From positions 1 through 40,380 of the IMG/VR virus record IMGVR_UViG_3300010401_000025: a stretch of DNA of 40,380 nucleotides; one strand, 5' to 3'. The notes under the pieces are model-generated. The model did no database searches. It saw only the letters and a list, made by a program, of their open reading frames with translations, and was not told where the DNA came from. Source of the DNA: a virus. Positions 4,899 to 13,959 of this stretch are shown in pieces. A program made the translations under genes and the position numbers. Every line of letters starts with the position of its first letter. Positions within the stretch are counted from its first letter, which is position 1.

Positions 4899-5969
4899 AT
4901 GTCAACACCGTCAAATAGCCCAAAATCCCCTTCGGCGATCCTCGCCGCACCCCAATCCGCACCTCAACCTACTCAAGCGGCGCAGAACACAACACCATCT
5001 GCGGTCCAATCGAACTCTGGTTCGAAGGAGACGCTTGCGTCGACTGAGAGGGGGGTCGGGGCCCCTGGCGAATCAGCGGTGCGTGTGGGCGCCCCCGCAC
5101 TGCAAGAGGTAAAAACACCCTCCACCGATGCAAAAGTTGAAGCAAATCAAGCACCTGAACCTATCACGCTCCCAGAACTAACCGACGCCCAGATCTCCAA
5201 ACTCATCGAAGGGCGCAAGTTCAAGGTCAAGATCGATGGCGTCGAACAAGAAGTAGGGCTCAACGATCTCACCTCAGATTACCAGCTCAAAACCGTCTCC
5301 CACAAACGCCTACAAGAAGCCGCCGAAGCGCGGAAAAAAGTAGAGGGCATAATCGAAATGGTCAAAGCGGATCCCATCAAAGCCCTTAAAGATCCAGCCC
5401 TTAGCCTAGATTTGAGAAAGCTTGCTGAGGATATCATCCAAGAGGAGATTGAGCGCGAAACCATGACACCGGAGCAACGCGAACTAGCCGATCTTAAAAG
5501 GGAAAAAGCCTCCCGCGAGGCCGAAGTGGAACGCGCCAAAGCAGAAGCCGCCGAAAAAGAGGCCGCCGCCAAGGACGAAGCAGAATTTCAATTCTATCTT
5601 AATGGAACCCAGACCGCTCTCAAAGCAGCAGGGCTCCCCATCAATAATCATAATATCCGCCGCATGGCCTCGATCATCGAAGATCTCCAATATAAAGGCG
5701 TAAAGGACTGGTCATTCGACAGTGCCGCCGCCGACCTCAAAGCGGACCATATCAGCGCCCAAAAAGAACTCATCTCCACACTCCCCGCGGATAGACTCGT
5801 TGAGTTACTCGGCGAGGATCTAATCAAGAAGGTTCGTGAATATGATGCATCTAGGATTAAGAAAGTAGCCCCGACGCCTGCATTGAAAGATCAAGGGGAA
5901 GCGCCGGCTGAACCGAAGAGAAAAGAGACCTGGGCCGAGCGTTGGAAGCGTATAGATGGCGGCCGGTAG
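4899..5969 (+). CDS. capsid scaffolding-type protein
   Basis: This gene directly precedes the major capsid gene, the normal place for a scaffold. From the ATG at 4899 it is 356 aa. The first 95 residues are Pro/Ser/Thr/Ala-rich and disordered. Then comes KFKVKIDGVEQEVGLNDL...HKRLQEAAEARKKVE, a stretch I associate with podovirus scaffolds. A long charged coiled coil follows (about residues 184-232), with a basic C-terminus (WAERWKRIDGGR), the usual capsid-docking end. The start is uncertain: the frame stays open back to a TTG at 4761, with an ATG at 4848. The 4899 ATG has AAAGG somewhat far upstream. The protein should guide procapsid assembly in the cytoplasm. Confidence 0.75.
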   Translation: MSTPSNSPKSPSAILAAPQSAPQPTQAAQNTTPSAVQSNSGSKETLASTERGVGAPGESAVRVGAPALQEVKTPSTDAKVEANQAPEPITLPELTDAQISKLIEGRKFKVKIDGVEQEVGLNDLTSDYQLKTVSHKRLQEAAEARKKVEGIIEMVKADPIKALKDPALSLDLRKLAEDIIQEEIERETMTPEQRELADLKREKASREAEVERAKAEAAEKEAAAKDEAEFQFYLNGTQTALKAAGLPINNHNIRRMASIIEDLQYKGVKDWSFDSAAADLKADHISAQKELISTLPADRLVELLGEDLIKKVREYDASRIKKVAPTPALKDQGEAPAEPKRKETWAERWKRIDGGR

Positions 5970-6077
5970 CAGGAGAGAGTAGAGCCTTCGCCATAGCCCC
6001 GACGGGTAACTATCAGAAGCCACTCAAAAAAGAACGTAACTGTTTGAATTTAATTATTATTTTAAAGGAATTTTAAA

Positions 6078-7337
6078 ATGGCAGATGTAACCACATTAGT
6101 CGAAGCTAATGGTATTGCTAAAGACGTCTTCGGACCAGATTATTTAGAACTGCGTCCGGAACTCAAGATCTTAGCAGACCGTATCCCTTTCACCGAGCAA
6201 CAGCGCCTCGGCGAATTATATAGCGTACCCGCTATTCTCTCTAGCGCGCAAGGTTTTACCTATGCGGGTCCAGATGAAGATGGGATTACCCTTAACGCTG
6301 CAGTTTCAATGATCTCGAAAGAAGCCCAGGTCAAAGGCTCACAGATCGCAGGGAAAGTCGAAGCCGGCTTTAAGATGCTAGCTTCTCTCCCAGCCAAAGG
6401 TCCCAAGGCCTTTGCCAACGGCTTAAAGCTGTTGATGGAAGATCAGCAAAAGTCGGCGGCTTTCCGCTTAGACTTAGCTATCCTCTATGGTCAAGTTGGT
6501 CTCGGCGTAACTGTCGATTCAGCTAACGTTGACACGACTCATACGGTTGTTGAATTCACAGACGCCTCATTCGCTCCAGGAATCTGGATCGACTTGTCAG
6601 GCGCTCCTGTAGAATTCTGGGACGGCGACACCCTAATCGCAGAACTCACAGTTGTTAAGATCGAAGACCGAGTGAACCAAAAGGTTCTCTTTGTCGGCGA
6701 CACTGGCGAAATCTCGGCATTAGATGCGGCCATGCCTGACGACCTGAATGTCTATGCTAAAGGTGCCAAAGACGGCGCGACCTTAAAAGAAATGGTCGGG
6801 ATCGATAAGATCATCACCACTTCCGGTCAGCTCTTCGGTATCGATAATACTCAGTACCATCTTTGGAAAGGCCAAGAATACAACGTTGGCGGCGCTCTCA
6901 ACTTTGATAAGTTGACAGACGCTCTAGTCGGCGCGATTCTGTTCGGCTTGAATGATAAGGTCTCCTGCCTAGTGTCTCCAAGAACTTGGCAAGATCTGAA
7001 CAAAGATGAAGCTGCTCTACGTCAGTACGATGCTAGCTATAAGAGAGACGAAGCCGCAAAAGGCGTGCGCAGTATCTCTTTCAGCATCATGAATGTTGAC
7101 GTTGAGATCCTATCCTGTAACATCGTTAAAGAAGGCGAAGGCTTTATTATCGACTTCAACGATCTAATCAGAGTAGGCGCTTACGAACTATCGATGAAAG
7201 CCCCAGGTCGCGGAGACGATTTATTCTATCCAATTCCTGGAACAACCAAGTTCGAAATGGTAATGTACACGGACCAAGCAGTATTCTGCAAACGTCCAGC
7301 ACGCATGACCAAATTGACTGGCATCACCAACAGCTAA
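6078..7337 (+). CDS. major capsid protein
   Basis: The 419-aa protein follows the scaffold gene, has a strong ribosome site (AAAGGA) and no signal or catalytic motif. It shows the features of an HK97-fold coat protein. There is an N-terminal helical arm (EANGIAKDVFGPDYLELRPE), a long helix rich in KGSQIAGKVEAGFKML, and the LVSPRTWQDL...ALRQYDASY segment near residues 298-321. A late VGAYELSMKAPGRGDD region follows. It forms the icosahedral shell. A hairpin terminator-like sequence follows at once, consistent with extra expression relative to downstream genes. Assignment is by position and pattern. Confidence 0.88.
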   Translation: MADVTTLVEANGIAKDVFGPDYLELRPELKILADRIPFTEQQRLGELYSVPAILSSAQGFTYAGPDEDGITLNAAVSMISKEAQVKGSQIAGKVEAGFKMLASLPAKGPKAFANGLKLLMEDQQKSAAFRLDLAILYGQVGLGVTVDSANVDTTHTVVEFTDASFAPGIWIDLSGAPVEFWDGDTLIAELTVVKIEDRVNQKVLFVGDTGEISALDAAMPDDLNVYAKGAKDGATLKEMVGIDKIITTSGQLFGIDNTQYHLWKGQEYNVGGALNFDKLTDALVGAILFGLNDKVSCLVSPRTWQDLNKDEAALRQYDASYKRDEAAKGVRSISFSIMNVDVEILSCNIVKEGEGFIIDFNDLIRVGAYELSMKAPGRGDDLFYPIPGTTKFEMVMYTDQAVFCKRPARMTKLTGITNS

Positions 7338-7352
7338 GCTGATCTAAACTAG

Positions 7353-7380
7353 TCCGAGGGTGGAGAAATCTGCCCTCGGA
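7353..7380 (+). terminator. hairpin after the capsid gene (terminator or attenuator)
   Basis: TCCGAGGG and CCCTCGGA form a perfect 8-bp GC-rich stem around a 12-base loop, followed by TATTTTCT. The stop of the capsid gene lies 16 bases before it and the next start 21 bases after it. The T-run is broken, so partial read-through is likely. That would lower expression of the tail genes relative to the coat protein. Confidence 0.65.
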
Positions 7381-7400
7381 TATTTTCTAAAAGAGGCACA

Positions 7401-8510
7401 ATGGCTATCAATCTAACCGTAGACGGCGTCACTTACCCCTACCCCCAGCGAGGGGACACAAACTGGGGACAAGACGCAACAAACTGGGCCCAAGCCGTCA
7501 CCGCAGTCGTTTCCTCTTTAAGATCCCCCTCATTACCCGTAGCAACAACTGGCAAGATTCGCCTAGGAAACACTGATCCGATTTCATGGCGCAATTTCGC
7601 AAACGGCGGGAACATAACTCTCTTCGTAAATACCAGCGACCGGCTCATATACGACGACGGTATAACCCAAAAAGATTTATCCCTAACTGGCGGCGGAAAC
7701 GTTCAAATGAACACGCCATCTCTCGACAACGAAGTCCCTCGTTTCGATGGCGTCTCTGGTGGCGTCATCCAAAACAGCGGAATCCTCATCGATGACAGCC
7801 AAGTCATCAGCGAAGTGTCTGATCTCGTCTTTGGAGCAACCGATCTCGAACTCAGTAAAGTTCTTCCCCCTATCGGAACCGTAATATGGCATTATGACTT
7901 CAATGCAGGTATTCCTCTTCCCGATTCAGCATACTGGGCCGCATGCGATGGATCAGCCGCAACCGTAAATGGCGGACCTCAGACACTACCTGACCTAAGC
8001 GGACGCTACATTGTCGGCTTCGGAACAGACGGCGGAACAGATATAGACTCCGCAGCTTTTGCAACCGCCGCAGTCGGTAACGCCGGACACACAATAAACA
8101 TCCAGCACTCTCACACAGTCAACGCGCACCAGCATAGCGGGAATACTGGCTCAACAGCTTTAACCACAAACACAGACGGAGCCCATTCTCACGCCGCGGG
8201 AACTCTAGCAGCGGCTATAGATCCTTTCTCTGTTTCAAATAAAATTTATTATAATTTATCAGGTAACTCTACAGCATTTAGTCGGGACAGAGAGCATTCA
8301 GTTAACTCTACGGCTACGCCGGGGGGAACATCCACTCAAAGCGTATCAGTTTTCGGCAGCACAGCAACAGATGGCGCCCACCAACACACTATCAACACCC
8401 ATAGCCACACAATCGCTAACGAATCACCAGCAACAGATGCTCAGCTCTCTACAACTCAAAGCATCCAACCTCGTTCTATTCGCATGCGCGCGTATCTAAG
8501 GAAAAAGTAA
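7401..8510 (+). CDS. tail fibre protein with collar-type domain
   Basis: The 369-aa product starts with an anchor-like segment (LTVDGVTYPYPQRGDTNWG, then ATNWAQAVTAV) and ends in a collar/fibre-tip region. That region has LPDLSGRYIVGFG near 196-208, then a His-rich block (HSHTVNAHQHSG near 236-247), repeated HSH/HQH pairs and the terminal IQPRSIRMRAYLRK. His-x-His pairs in such tips bind metal ions along the trimer axis and the tip contacts the host. It is unusual, though not unique, for a collar fibre to sit directly behind the capsid gene. A head or neck fibre is an alternative to a tail fibre. Confidence 0.75.
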   Translation: MAINLTVDGVTYPYPQRGDTNWGQDATNWAQAVTAVVSSLRSPSLPVATTGKIRLGNTDPISWRNFANGGNITLFVNTSDRLIYDDGITQKDLSLTGGGNVQMNTPSLDNEVPRFDGVSGGVIQNSGILIDDSQVISEVSDLVFGATDLELSKVLPPIGTVIWHYDFNAGIPLPDSAYWAACDGSAATVNGGPQTLPDLSGRYIVGFGTDGGTDIDSAAFATAAVGNAGHTINIQHSHTVNAHQHSGNTGSTALTTNTDGAHSHAAGTLAAAIDPFSVSNKIYYNLSGNSTAFSRDREHSVNSTATPGGTSTQSVSVFGSTATDGAHQHTINTHSHTIANESPATDAQLSTTQSIQPRSIRMRAYLRKK

Positions 8511-8770
8511 TGTTTAGCTTCATGAAACCTAAAATCAATGCCGACTGCCCGGATTTCTGGGTTGCGACAGTTCAGTTTCTAACGGGCCGCACTCGTGAAG
8601 TCCATGTAGTCTCTCAGAACATCTCTGATGGGATGGTGTCTTTCCTAACAACCGATGATAAACATGTTTTGATTCCTCTTTCATCTATCGAGACAATCGA
8701 GTTCAATAAAGATTATACAAAGATAAAGGAGCGAAACAATGCCGAAAGAATCCGTTCTACAGCGGCTTAA
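8510..8770 (+). CDS. small hypothetical virion-region protein, 86 aa
   Basis: It starts in a TAATG junction with the fibre gene. The product reads as a small beta-rich domain (WVATVQFLTGRTREVHVVSQN, then MVSFLTTDDKHVLIPLSSIE) with a basic tail, reminiscent of SH3-like or Tudor-like barrels. No family is recognised. Its place between fibre and neck genes suggests a structural or assembly role. Confidence 0.65.
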   Translation: MFSFMKPKINADCPDFWVATVQFLTGRTREVHVVSQNISDGMVSFLTTDDKHVLIPLSSIETIEFNKDYTKIKERNNAERIRSTAA

Positions 8771-8903
8771 GCGTTTCTTTCTCCCTTCACCTGAACTCTT
8801 AGCCCAGCCACAAGCGAAGCCTGAAGAGACAGAAGAAGAGAAGAAGGCTCGCGAAGAAGCTGAGAGAAACCGCAAAGAACTCAATAAATTATTGGGGAAC
8901 TAA
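8739..8903 (+). CDS. small charged coiled-coil protein, 54 aa
   Basis: ATG 8739 has AAAGGAG 8-9 bases upstream. The frame overlaps the previous gene by 32 bases and ends in a TAATG junction with the neck gene. The peptide begins MPKESVLQRLKRFFLPSP and continues as a highly charged helix (PEETEEEKKAREEAERNRKE). It is probably a minor structural or assembly factor. The strong ribosome site and both junctions support it despite its size. Confidence 0.65.
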   Translation: MPKESVLQRLKRFFLPSPELLAQPQAKPEETEEEKKAREEAERNRKELNKLLGN

Positions 8904-9838
8904 TGATAGATTATACCATCGCTCAGTTGATTGAAGATGTCAAGCGGCAGGCCTCTATCCCCACATCGCAGAACACCTATGGGGAGCAAGAGTTTGCCGA
9001 AGCGTTCGATCATTGCCAAAAACGCCACATCGTGCCCATGATGCTAAAGACTCGCGAAGAGTTCTTTGTCACCAAACGCGACTACGATTGGTCCGAACTA
9101 GAAGCTCAGGATGATGGCTATTTAAAGTTGGAGATTCCCGAGCGTGTAATCGGCGGGCGGATCCGTGGCATGCACGTAATCCAAGAATCCACCGGAAAAG
9201 TCCTATACAATCTCAAAAAGAATGTCCTAGATAGTGACGACCGCGCTAACAACCTTTATCTCTCCCAAGCTCTCCAGAACCCTTCCGAGTATTATCTCGA
9301 GGGAAACAATATTTACATTCCCGACACTCATGCCGCCGGAGGTACTAAACTTCGCTTTCGTTATTTTAGGCGCCCTAACAAAATCGTTCACCTAGAACGA
9401 GCCGGCCGAGTAATCGCGATCAACACCATGACGGGTTCTCTCACTCTAGATAATTTTCCAGAAGATTTCGCAGTCGGCGTTAAGGTCGACATCATTTCTC
9501 ATATCGAACCCTTTAAATCAGTCGTCGATTCCTTTGCTATCTTAGGTGTCGGCGCTAACTCAGTTCTGGTGACTCCAGCTCTAGCGGCAGAAGTTCAGCT
9601 CGGTGATTATGTGAACTATGAATTCGAGACGGTTATCCCACAGATCCCCGTAGACTTATTTCCTATTTTGACAGACTATGCGGCTTCGCAGATAATTAAA
9701 TCTTTGAAGGATGTGGTGGGATATCAGCTAGCGGCGAGTGAGTTTGCTTCTATGACCGATGAGCTTTTTGAGATGATTGAAGACAGAGATAATTCTAGCC
9801 CACAGAAAATTCCTAAGGGGCGTGGCGGGATCTGGTAA
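8903..9838 (+). CDS. putative head-to-tail adaptor (neck) protein
   Basis: The 311-aa protein sits between head genes and the nozzle gene, where podoviruses keep the adaptor (T7 gp11- or P22 gp4-like). It has helical ends and a beta-rich middle. The N-terminal helix has TIAQLIEDVKRQASIP, the middle includes LEGNNIYIPDTHAAGGTKLR, and the C-terminal helical part includes PVDLFPILTDYAASQIIKSL, a pattern common in adaptor proteins. It probably forms a ring on the portal. The assignment rests on context and general pattern, not on a recognised motif. Confidence 0.6.
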   Translation: MIDYTIAQLIEDVKRQASIPTSQNTYGEQEFAEAFDHCQKRHIVPMMLKTREEFFVTKRDYDWSELEAQDDGYLKLEIPERVIGGRIRGMHVIQESTGKVLYNLKKNVLDSDDRANNLYLSQALQNPSEYYLEGNNIYIPDTHAAGGTKLRFRYFRRPNKIVHLERAGRVIAINTMTGSLTLDNFPEDFAVGVKVDIISHIEPFKSVVDSFAILGVGANSVLVTPALAAEVQLGDYVNYEFETVIPQIPVDLFPILTDYAASQIIKSLKDVVGYQLAASEFASMTDELFEMIEDRDNSSPQKIPKGRGGIW

Positions 9839-12228
9839 TGGCCTCGCAAGTCCCTATCGTACGGGTGCGAGGGCTCTGGTCTAATCCAAATCCATTCTCC
9901 GAAGTCCCTCAAGGTGCCCTCACCATCGCTAGCAACGTAGTTGTCGACCGAGACAGCATCGCAGAGAGCCGCCGTGGCTTTAAACAATACGGGGATCCCC
10001 TCGCCGACGTTACAAAATATCTCAGCTTTGAAGACACTCTCCTCGCTCACACCGACGATACTCTCTATCATGATGTCGCCGGCACCCTCACCGCATACAC
10101 CGGAACCATCGAAGAAGCCTCCGGAAAACTTCGCAGCGCAAAACTATCAGAAAGCCTTTACCTAACAACCGCGGCCGGAATCTATCGCCTCGATGATGTA
10201 GACAGCGATCCTATCCGAGCCGGCGTAGGTCGGGCCCTTGACGGCACAGCTGTCACTGATGCAGCCGGCGGTTTCTTACCAAACGGAAGCTCCGTCGCAT
10301 ATCGCATCATATGGGGTTACAAAAACGAGAACAACCGCCTTATATTGGGTGCTCCCAGCGCAAGGATCATCTGCCGTAACAGCTCTGGCGGCGCAAAAGA
10401 CGTTGACCTAGAATTCACCGTTATACCAGAAGCCACCGAAGATTATTTCTATCAGGTTTATCGATCAGAGAGCGTCGCCTCTCTAACCGCACAGCCCAGC
10501 GAGCTTATGCAGCTTGTGTTTCAGAAGAATGTCTCGGCTGCCCAAATAACTGCTGGCGTCGTCACGATGACCGATGTCATGACAGACGACCAAAAAGGTG
10601 CATTTATTTACACCGCTCCTACACAGGATGGTCCTCTAAAAGAGAACATTCGTCCCCCTTTCGCGAACGATATCTGTGAGTTCCGCGGCCATCTATTCTA
10701 CGCCAACACCTCATTGCCGCACAAAGTAGTCCTTAAGATGATAGAGAATTTTGTGATTGCGGATACAGTAGAGGTTGACGGCGAGACTTATACTGCGACG
10801 GCTGCAGAGAACATCGCCGCAGATCAATTTGAAGTCTTTGCAAGTCTTACTGATACAATGCGCTCTTTGATTCGCGTCATAAATCGCTCGGCGTCAACAA
10901 CTACAGTAAACGCCTTCGAGATTGATGAGGCCAGTTTCTTTATAGAGACTCGCTTGACACCCGGAACGCAATTTGAATTTGACTGCTCGAACGACGACGT
11001 ATTTTCTCAACCAGTTCCCCTCGATTCAGATAGTGAAGCGGTTGTAAACAGAGTCTATGTGTCTAAACCTCTAGAAGGAGACGCAGTTCCTCTAGTATTC
11101 TCATTTGACGTGGGCGCCGGAACAGAGCCGATTAAGAGAATTCTTTCAGTCCGCGATGCAGTGTTCGTTTTAAAGACCGACGGAGTTTATCGTATAACTG
11201 GAACCGATCTCGATAACTTTGTTGTCGAACCGCATGACACAACTGTTATTATAAATGGCCCAGAAACCGCTGTGGTATTAGATAATCAAGTATATTTCAT
11301 GTCGGATCGCGGAATTGTCGCAATTTCCGTAACCGGTCTCAATGATACAATCGGTCGTCCTATTGAGGTTGACCTACTTCGCTTGGGCGAGCTTGTAAAT
11401 TTCTCAGATGTGGCTTGGGCAGTAAACTATGATAATGCTCGTAGATATATCCTTGCGACGCCGACTTTATTTGACGATACCGTTGCTAACAAAATATGGG
11501 TTTATAATTATTTTACGAAGGCATGGACTAATTGGGATCTAGAAGGGCCCACCGCTACGGTCGTTCAAAATAAGCTTTTCTTTCATCGCGCCTCAGACGA
11601 CCAGCCTCTTAAAGAACGAAAGGATTTCTTAGATTCAGATTTCGCGGACGATGAGTATGACGTGACTATTACTACGGCTACAGGAGACGAAGTCACGGTT
11701 GTCAGCGTGCCGAGTGGGGTCGAGGTGGGCATGACTTTGATCCAAGGCCTCAACCAAGCAATCATAACAGATATAACGGGGCTTGTTTTGACTGTTTCTA
11801 TCTCTACTTTAACATGGGCAGCGGCCGCAGCGAAGGTTTATACCCCAATTCCAGTCGAAATCGAGACCATAAAGGACTCTCAAGGCACTCCCGGCCTCGT
11901 AAAGTACTTCCCGGAGACGGAATTGTTGTTCGAGGATGCGAATTTTGAGTCAGTTACGGGCTCTTTTAGCACAGATTTCTCTCAGGGATCGTATGTTGTC
12001 GACATAATTTCGAAAAATGGGGCTGCTTGGGGCTTATTTTCATGGGGCGAGGAAGAATGGGGCGGTTCTTTGGGCGGTGACCAAGCAATTCGAGTGTTTA
12101 ACCCTCGAGAAGCGAGCATGGGGCACTGGCTGCGGCTCAATTTGAGGCTAGAAGAGGCATATACCAGCCTTTCATACAGTGGATATGTCGCGAATGTCGT
12201 CCCAATGAGCGAAAGAACGAGATTATAG
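9838..12228 (+). CDS. tail nozzle / DNA stabilisation protein (beta-propeller type)
   Basis: This 796-aa protein starts with the typical opening of podovirus nozzle proteins, a NPFSEVPQGALTIASNVVVDR segment in which map-like positions are followed by ESRRGFKQYG. It continues as long beta-propeller-like repeats (for example VFVLKTDGVYRITG, VYFMSDRGIVAIS, KIWVYNYFTKAWTNWDL). This matches P22 gp10 / T7 gp12-type proteins, which close the portal channel and form the tail tip. The C-terminal third contains an extra beta domain (VTITTATGDEVTVVS). It starts in a TAATG junction with the adaptor gene. Confidence 0.8.
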   Translation: MASQVPIVRVRGLWSNPNPFSEVPQGALTIASNVVVDRDSIAESRRGFKQYGDPLADVTKYLSFEDTLLAHTDDTLYHDVAGTLTAYTGTIEEASGKLRSAKLSESLYLTTAAGIYRLDDVDSDPIRAGVGRALDGTAVTDAAGGFLPNGSSVAYRIIWGYKNENNRLILGAPSARIICRNSSGGAKDVDLEFTVIPEATEDYFYQVYRSESVASLTAQPSELMQLVFQKNVSAAQITAGVVTMTDVMTDDQKGAFIYTAPTQDGPLKENIRPPFANDICEFRGHLFYANTSLPHKVVLKMIENFVIADTVEVDGETYTATAAENIAADQFEVFASLTDTMRSLIRVINRSASTTTVNAFEIDEASFFIETRLTPGTQFEFDCSNDDVFSQPVPLDSDSEAVVNRVYVSKPLEGDAVPLVFSFDVGAGTEPIKRILSVRDAVFVLKTDGVYRITGTDLDNFVVEPHDTTVIINGPETAVVLDNQVYFMSDRGIVAISVTGLNDTIGRPIEVDLLRLGELVNFSDVAWAVNYDNARRYILATPTLFDDTVANKIWVYNYFTKAWTNWDLEGPTATVVQNKLFFHRASDDQPLKERKDFLDSDFADDEYDVTITTATGDEVTVVSVPSGVEVGMTLIQGLNQAIITDITGLVLTVSISTLTWAAAAAKVYTPIPVEIETIKDSQGTPGLVKYFPETELLFEDANFESVTGSFSTDFSQGSYVVDIISKNGAAWGLFSWGEEEWGGSLGGDQAIRVFNPREASMGHWLRLNLRLEEAYTSLSYSGYVANVVPMSERTRL

Positions 12229-12233
12229 TATCT

Positions 12234-12605
12234 ATGCGGCTTCCTCCCCTAAAAAGGCTCGTAAAAGCCGAACTGGTCGGTCTGGCGGGGTGGTTTGAGC
12301 CTGTTCTAGTCCTGTTAAATAACGTTTTTCAGGTCATCTGGCAGTCGTTAGACCGAAACATCACTCTACAAGATAACATCCGGTGCCAGATAGCGGAAGT
12401 AGGGTACATTGGGGGCAGCGCGATCACTTTATCGACAAACTTGACCAGCCCTATCATGGGCATACTAATTTTGGAAGTCTCGGGCGAGGGCATAACCGCA
12501 GCGAGCATGCCGATTTGGAAACAAGTCGGCCAAACTATTGAAATATCAAGCATTACCGGTCTAACCGCGGGTAATAGCTATAAGGTACGACTGTTACTCG
12601 TGTAA
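12234..12605 (+). CDS. small virion-associated hypothetical protein, 123 aa
   Basis: The protein has a helix (LVLLNNVFQVIWQSLDRNITLQDN) followed by a beta-rich domain (AITLSTNLTSPIMGILILEVSG, ... SYKVRLLLV). This architecture is common for small proteins next to podovirus tail genes, where the helix joins the particle and the beta part is exposed. Its place between nozzle and GNAT genes supports a structural or fibre-adaptor role. Function not established. Confidence 0.65.
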   Translation: MRLPPLKRLVKAELVGLAGWFEPVLVLLNNVFQVIWQSLDRNITLQDNIRCQIAEVGYIGGSAITLSTNLTSPIMGILILEVSGEGITAASMPIWKQVGQTIEISSITGLTAGNSYKVRLLLV

Positions 12606-12625
12606 CAGCAGGAAAGAGTAGAATC

Positions 12626-12997
12626 ATGATTAGACGCTATGAAGAAAGTGATTACGAGATGATAGCTGAGTGGTATGATTCTTGGGGACTGGCTGCACCG
12701 TCTAAAGACTTGCTTCCCCCCATCGGGCTGATAGTAGACGACACCGTAGCTGGCTTTTTATACAATGCCGACGGTAAGCTCGCCCTGCTTGAGGGTTTTA
12801 TCAGCGACCCAAACACTAATCTCGATGCTCGTAGCCAAGCTCTAGACCGATTAGTCGCGGGACTCGTATCTCTAGCTCACAAAAATGGTCTTCGCTATGC
12901 TATGGCGACCCTGCACAATGAGTCTCTGATCCGTCGAGCAAAGAAATTTGGTTTTATAGCGCGGCCAACAACTTATCTTTTTAAGGAACTAAAATAA
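12626..12997 (+). CDS. GNAT-fold acetyltransferase-like protein
   Basis: The 123-aa chain follows the GNAT order. It opens with strand 1 and helix 1 (MIRRYEESDYEMIAEWYDSWG), has IVDDTVAGFLYNADGKLALLEGF in the central sheet, and an acetyl-CoA-side helix region (ARSQALDRLVAGLVSLAHKNG). The end is NESLIRRAKKFGFIARPTTYLFKEL. Such proteins occur among podovirus internal-virion genes, where the role is unclear. It may modify a virion or host protein, or be a non-catalytic structural relative. The pyrophosphate-binding loop is weak (no clear RxxGxG). Confidence 0.7.
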   Translation: MIRRYEESDYEMIAEWYDSWGLAAPSKDLLPPIGLIVDDTVAGFLYNADGKLALLEGFISDPNTNLDARSQALDRLVAGLVSLAHKNGLRYAMATLHNESLIRRAKKFGFIARPTTYLFKELK

Positions 12998-13959
12998 TGG
13001 GCGATTTTTTCTCTGACATAACTGACGTAGTCACGCAGCCTCTCGGCCTCTCAAAAGGCGACGCCGAAAAAGCCCAGCAACGGAATCTGCAGCGCTTAGA
13101 ACAACTTCAAGCGCCAAACCTACAGAACTTCTCATATCAGCAATATGCTACGCCCGCAGACTTACAATCTCAGCTAGGTCAACTCCAAGTAGCGCCAGAG
13201 GGCAGGGCCGCTCAACTTAACGCTCTCCAAAGAATTCAAGACGTCGCTAACCAGGGTGGGCTGACCGCAGAAGACCGTGCCATGCTTGATCAAATCTCTC
13301 GCCAAGAGCAAACTCAGCTCCAAGGCGAACGCGGCTCCATTATGCAAGGGGCTCAGCGTAGAGGTATTGCCGGCTCTGGTCTCGAACTCGCTTCTCAACT
13401 CGGTGCGACTAGCCAAGCAGCGGATCGTCAGGCCCAACGTGATCTCGGAGTAGCAGCTCTCGGTCAAAACCGTGCCCTTCAAGCCCTCCAACAAACCGCC
13501 AGCATAGGCGGGCAATTACGTGGAGCAGATTATGAAGAGGCAGCTCGTAAAGCAGAGGCAACAGATGTCATCAATCGCTACAATGCCGGCGTACGCAACA
13601 CAATCGCCCAGAATAACGTGGACATGTTAAATAGACAGAACTTTTATAACCAACAACAGCTCCCTCAACAGAACTATCAGAATCAGCTAGAACGGCTTCA
13701 AGGAATCGGCCAAGCAGATCTTGCTAAAGGCCAGATGGCGGATAAACGAGGTTCTAGGCTATTGAATAATATAGGCGCAGGAATTGAATATGTTTCGACC
13801 GGCGGATTGGGCAATACTCTGTCAGGTCTTTATAATAACACCGTAGGCCGCCTAAGAAGCACTCCTACACAAGCTCCACAAGGTCAGCAATATTCGATAA
13901 CTGGAAATGATTATGGTCAAATTTATGATCCTTATTCTATCCCGAAGGTAAACTATTAA
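12997..13959 (+). CDS. internal virion (ejection) protein, Gln-rich
   Basis: The 320-aa product is very rich in Gln, Ala and Asn, largely helical, and lies in the cluster after the nozzle where podoviruses keep their ejection proteins. It starts MGDFFSDITDVVTQPLGLSK, contains ERGSIMQGAQRRGIAGSG, a motif I associate with this class, and has a small C-terminal glycine-rich region. It is likely packed inside the head and released into the host envelope at infection. TAATG junctions on both sides. Confidence 0.65.
   Translation: MGDFFSDITDVVTQPLGLSKGDAEKAQQRNLQRLEQLQAPNLQNFSYQQYATPADLQSQLGQLQVAPEGRAAQLNALQRIQDVANQGGLTAEDRAMLDQISRQEQTQLQGERGSIMQGAQRRGIAGSGLELASQLGATSQAADRQAQRDLGVAALGQNRALQALQQTASIGGQLRGADYEEAARKAEATDVINRYNAGVRNTIAQNNVDMLNRQNFYNQQQLPQQNYQNQLERLQGIGQADLAKGQMADKRGSRLLNNIGAGIEYVSTGGLGNTLSGLYNNTVGRLRSTPTQAPQGQQYSITGNDYGQIYDPYSIPKVNY

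Noticed and set aside
4600-4900. tRNA or other structured RNA gene in the control region
   Set aside because: I looked for a T-loop, an anticodon stem and CCA end and saw none.
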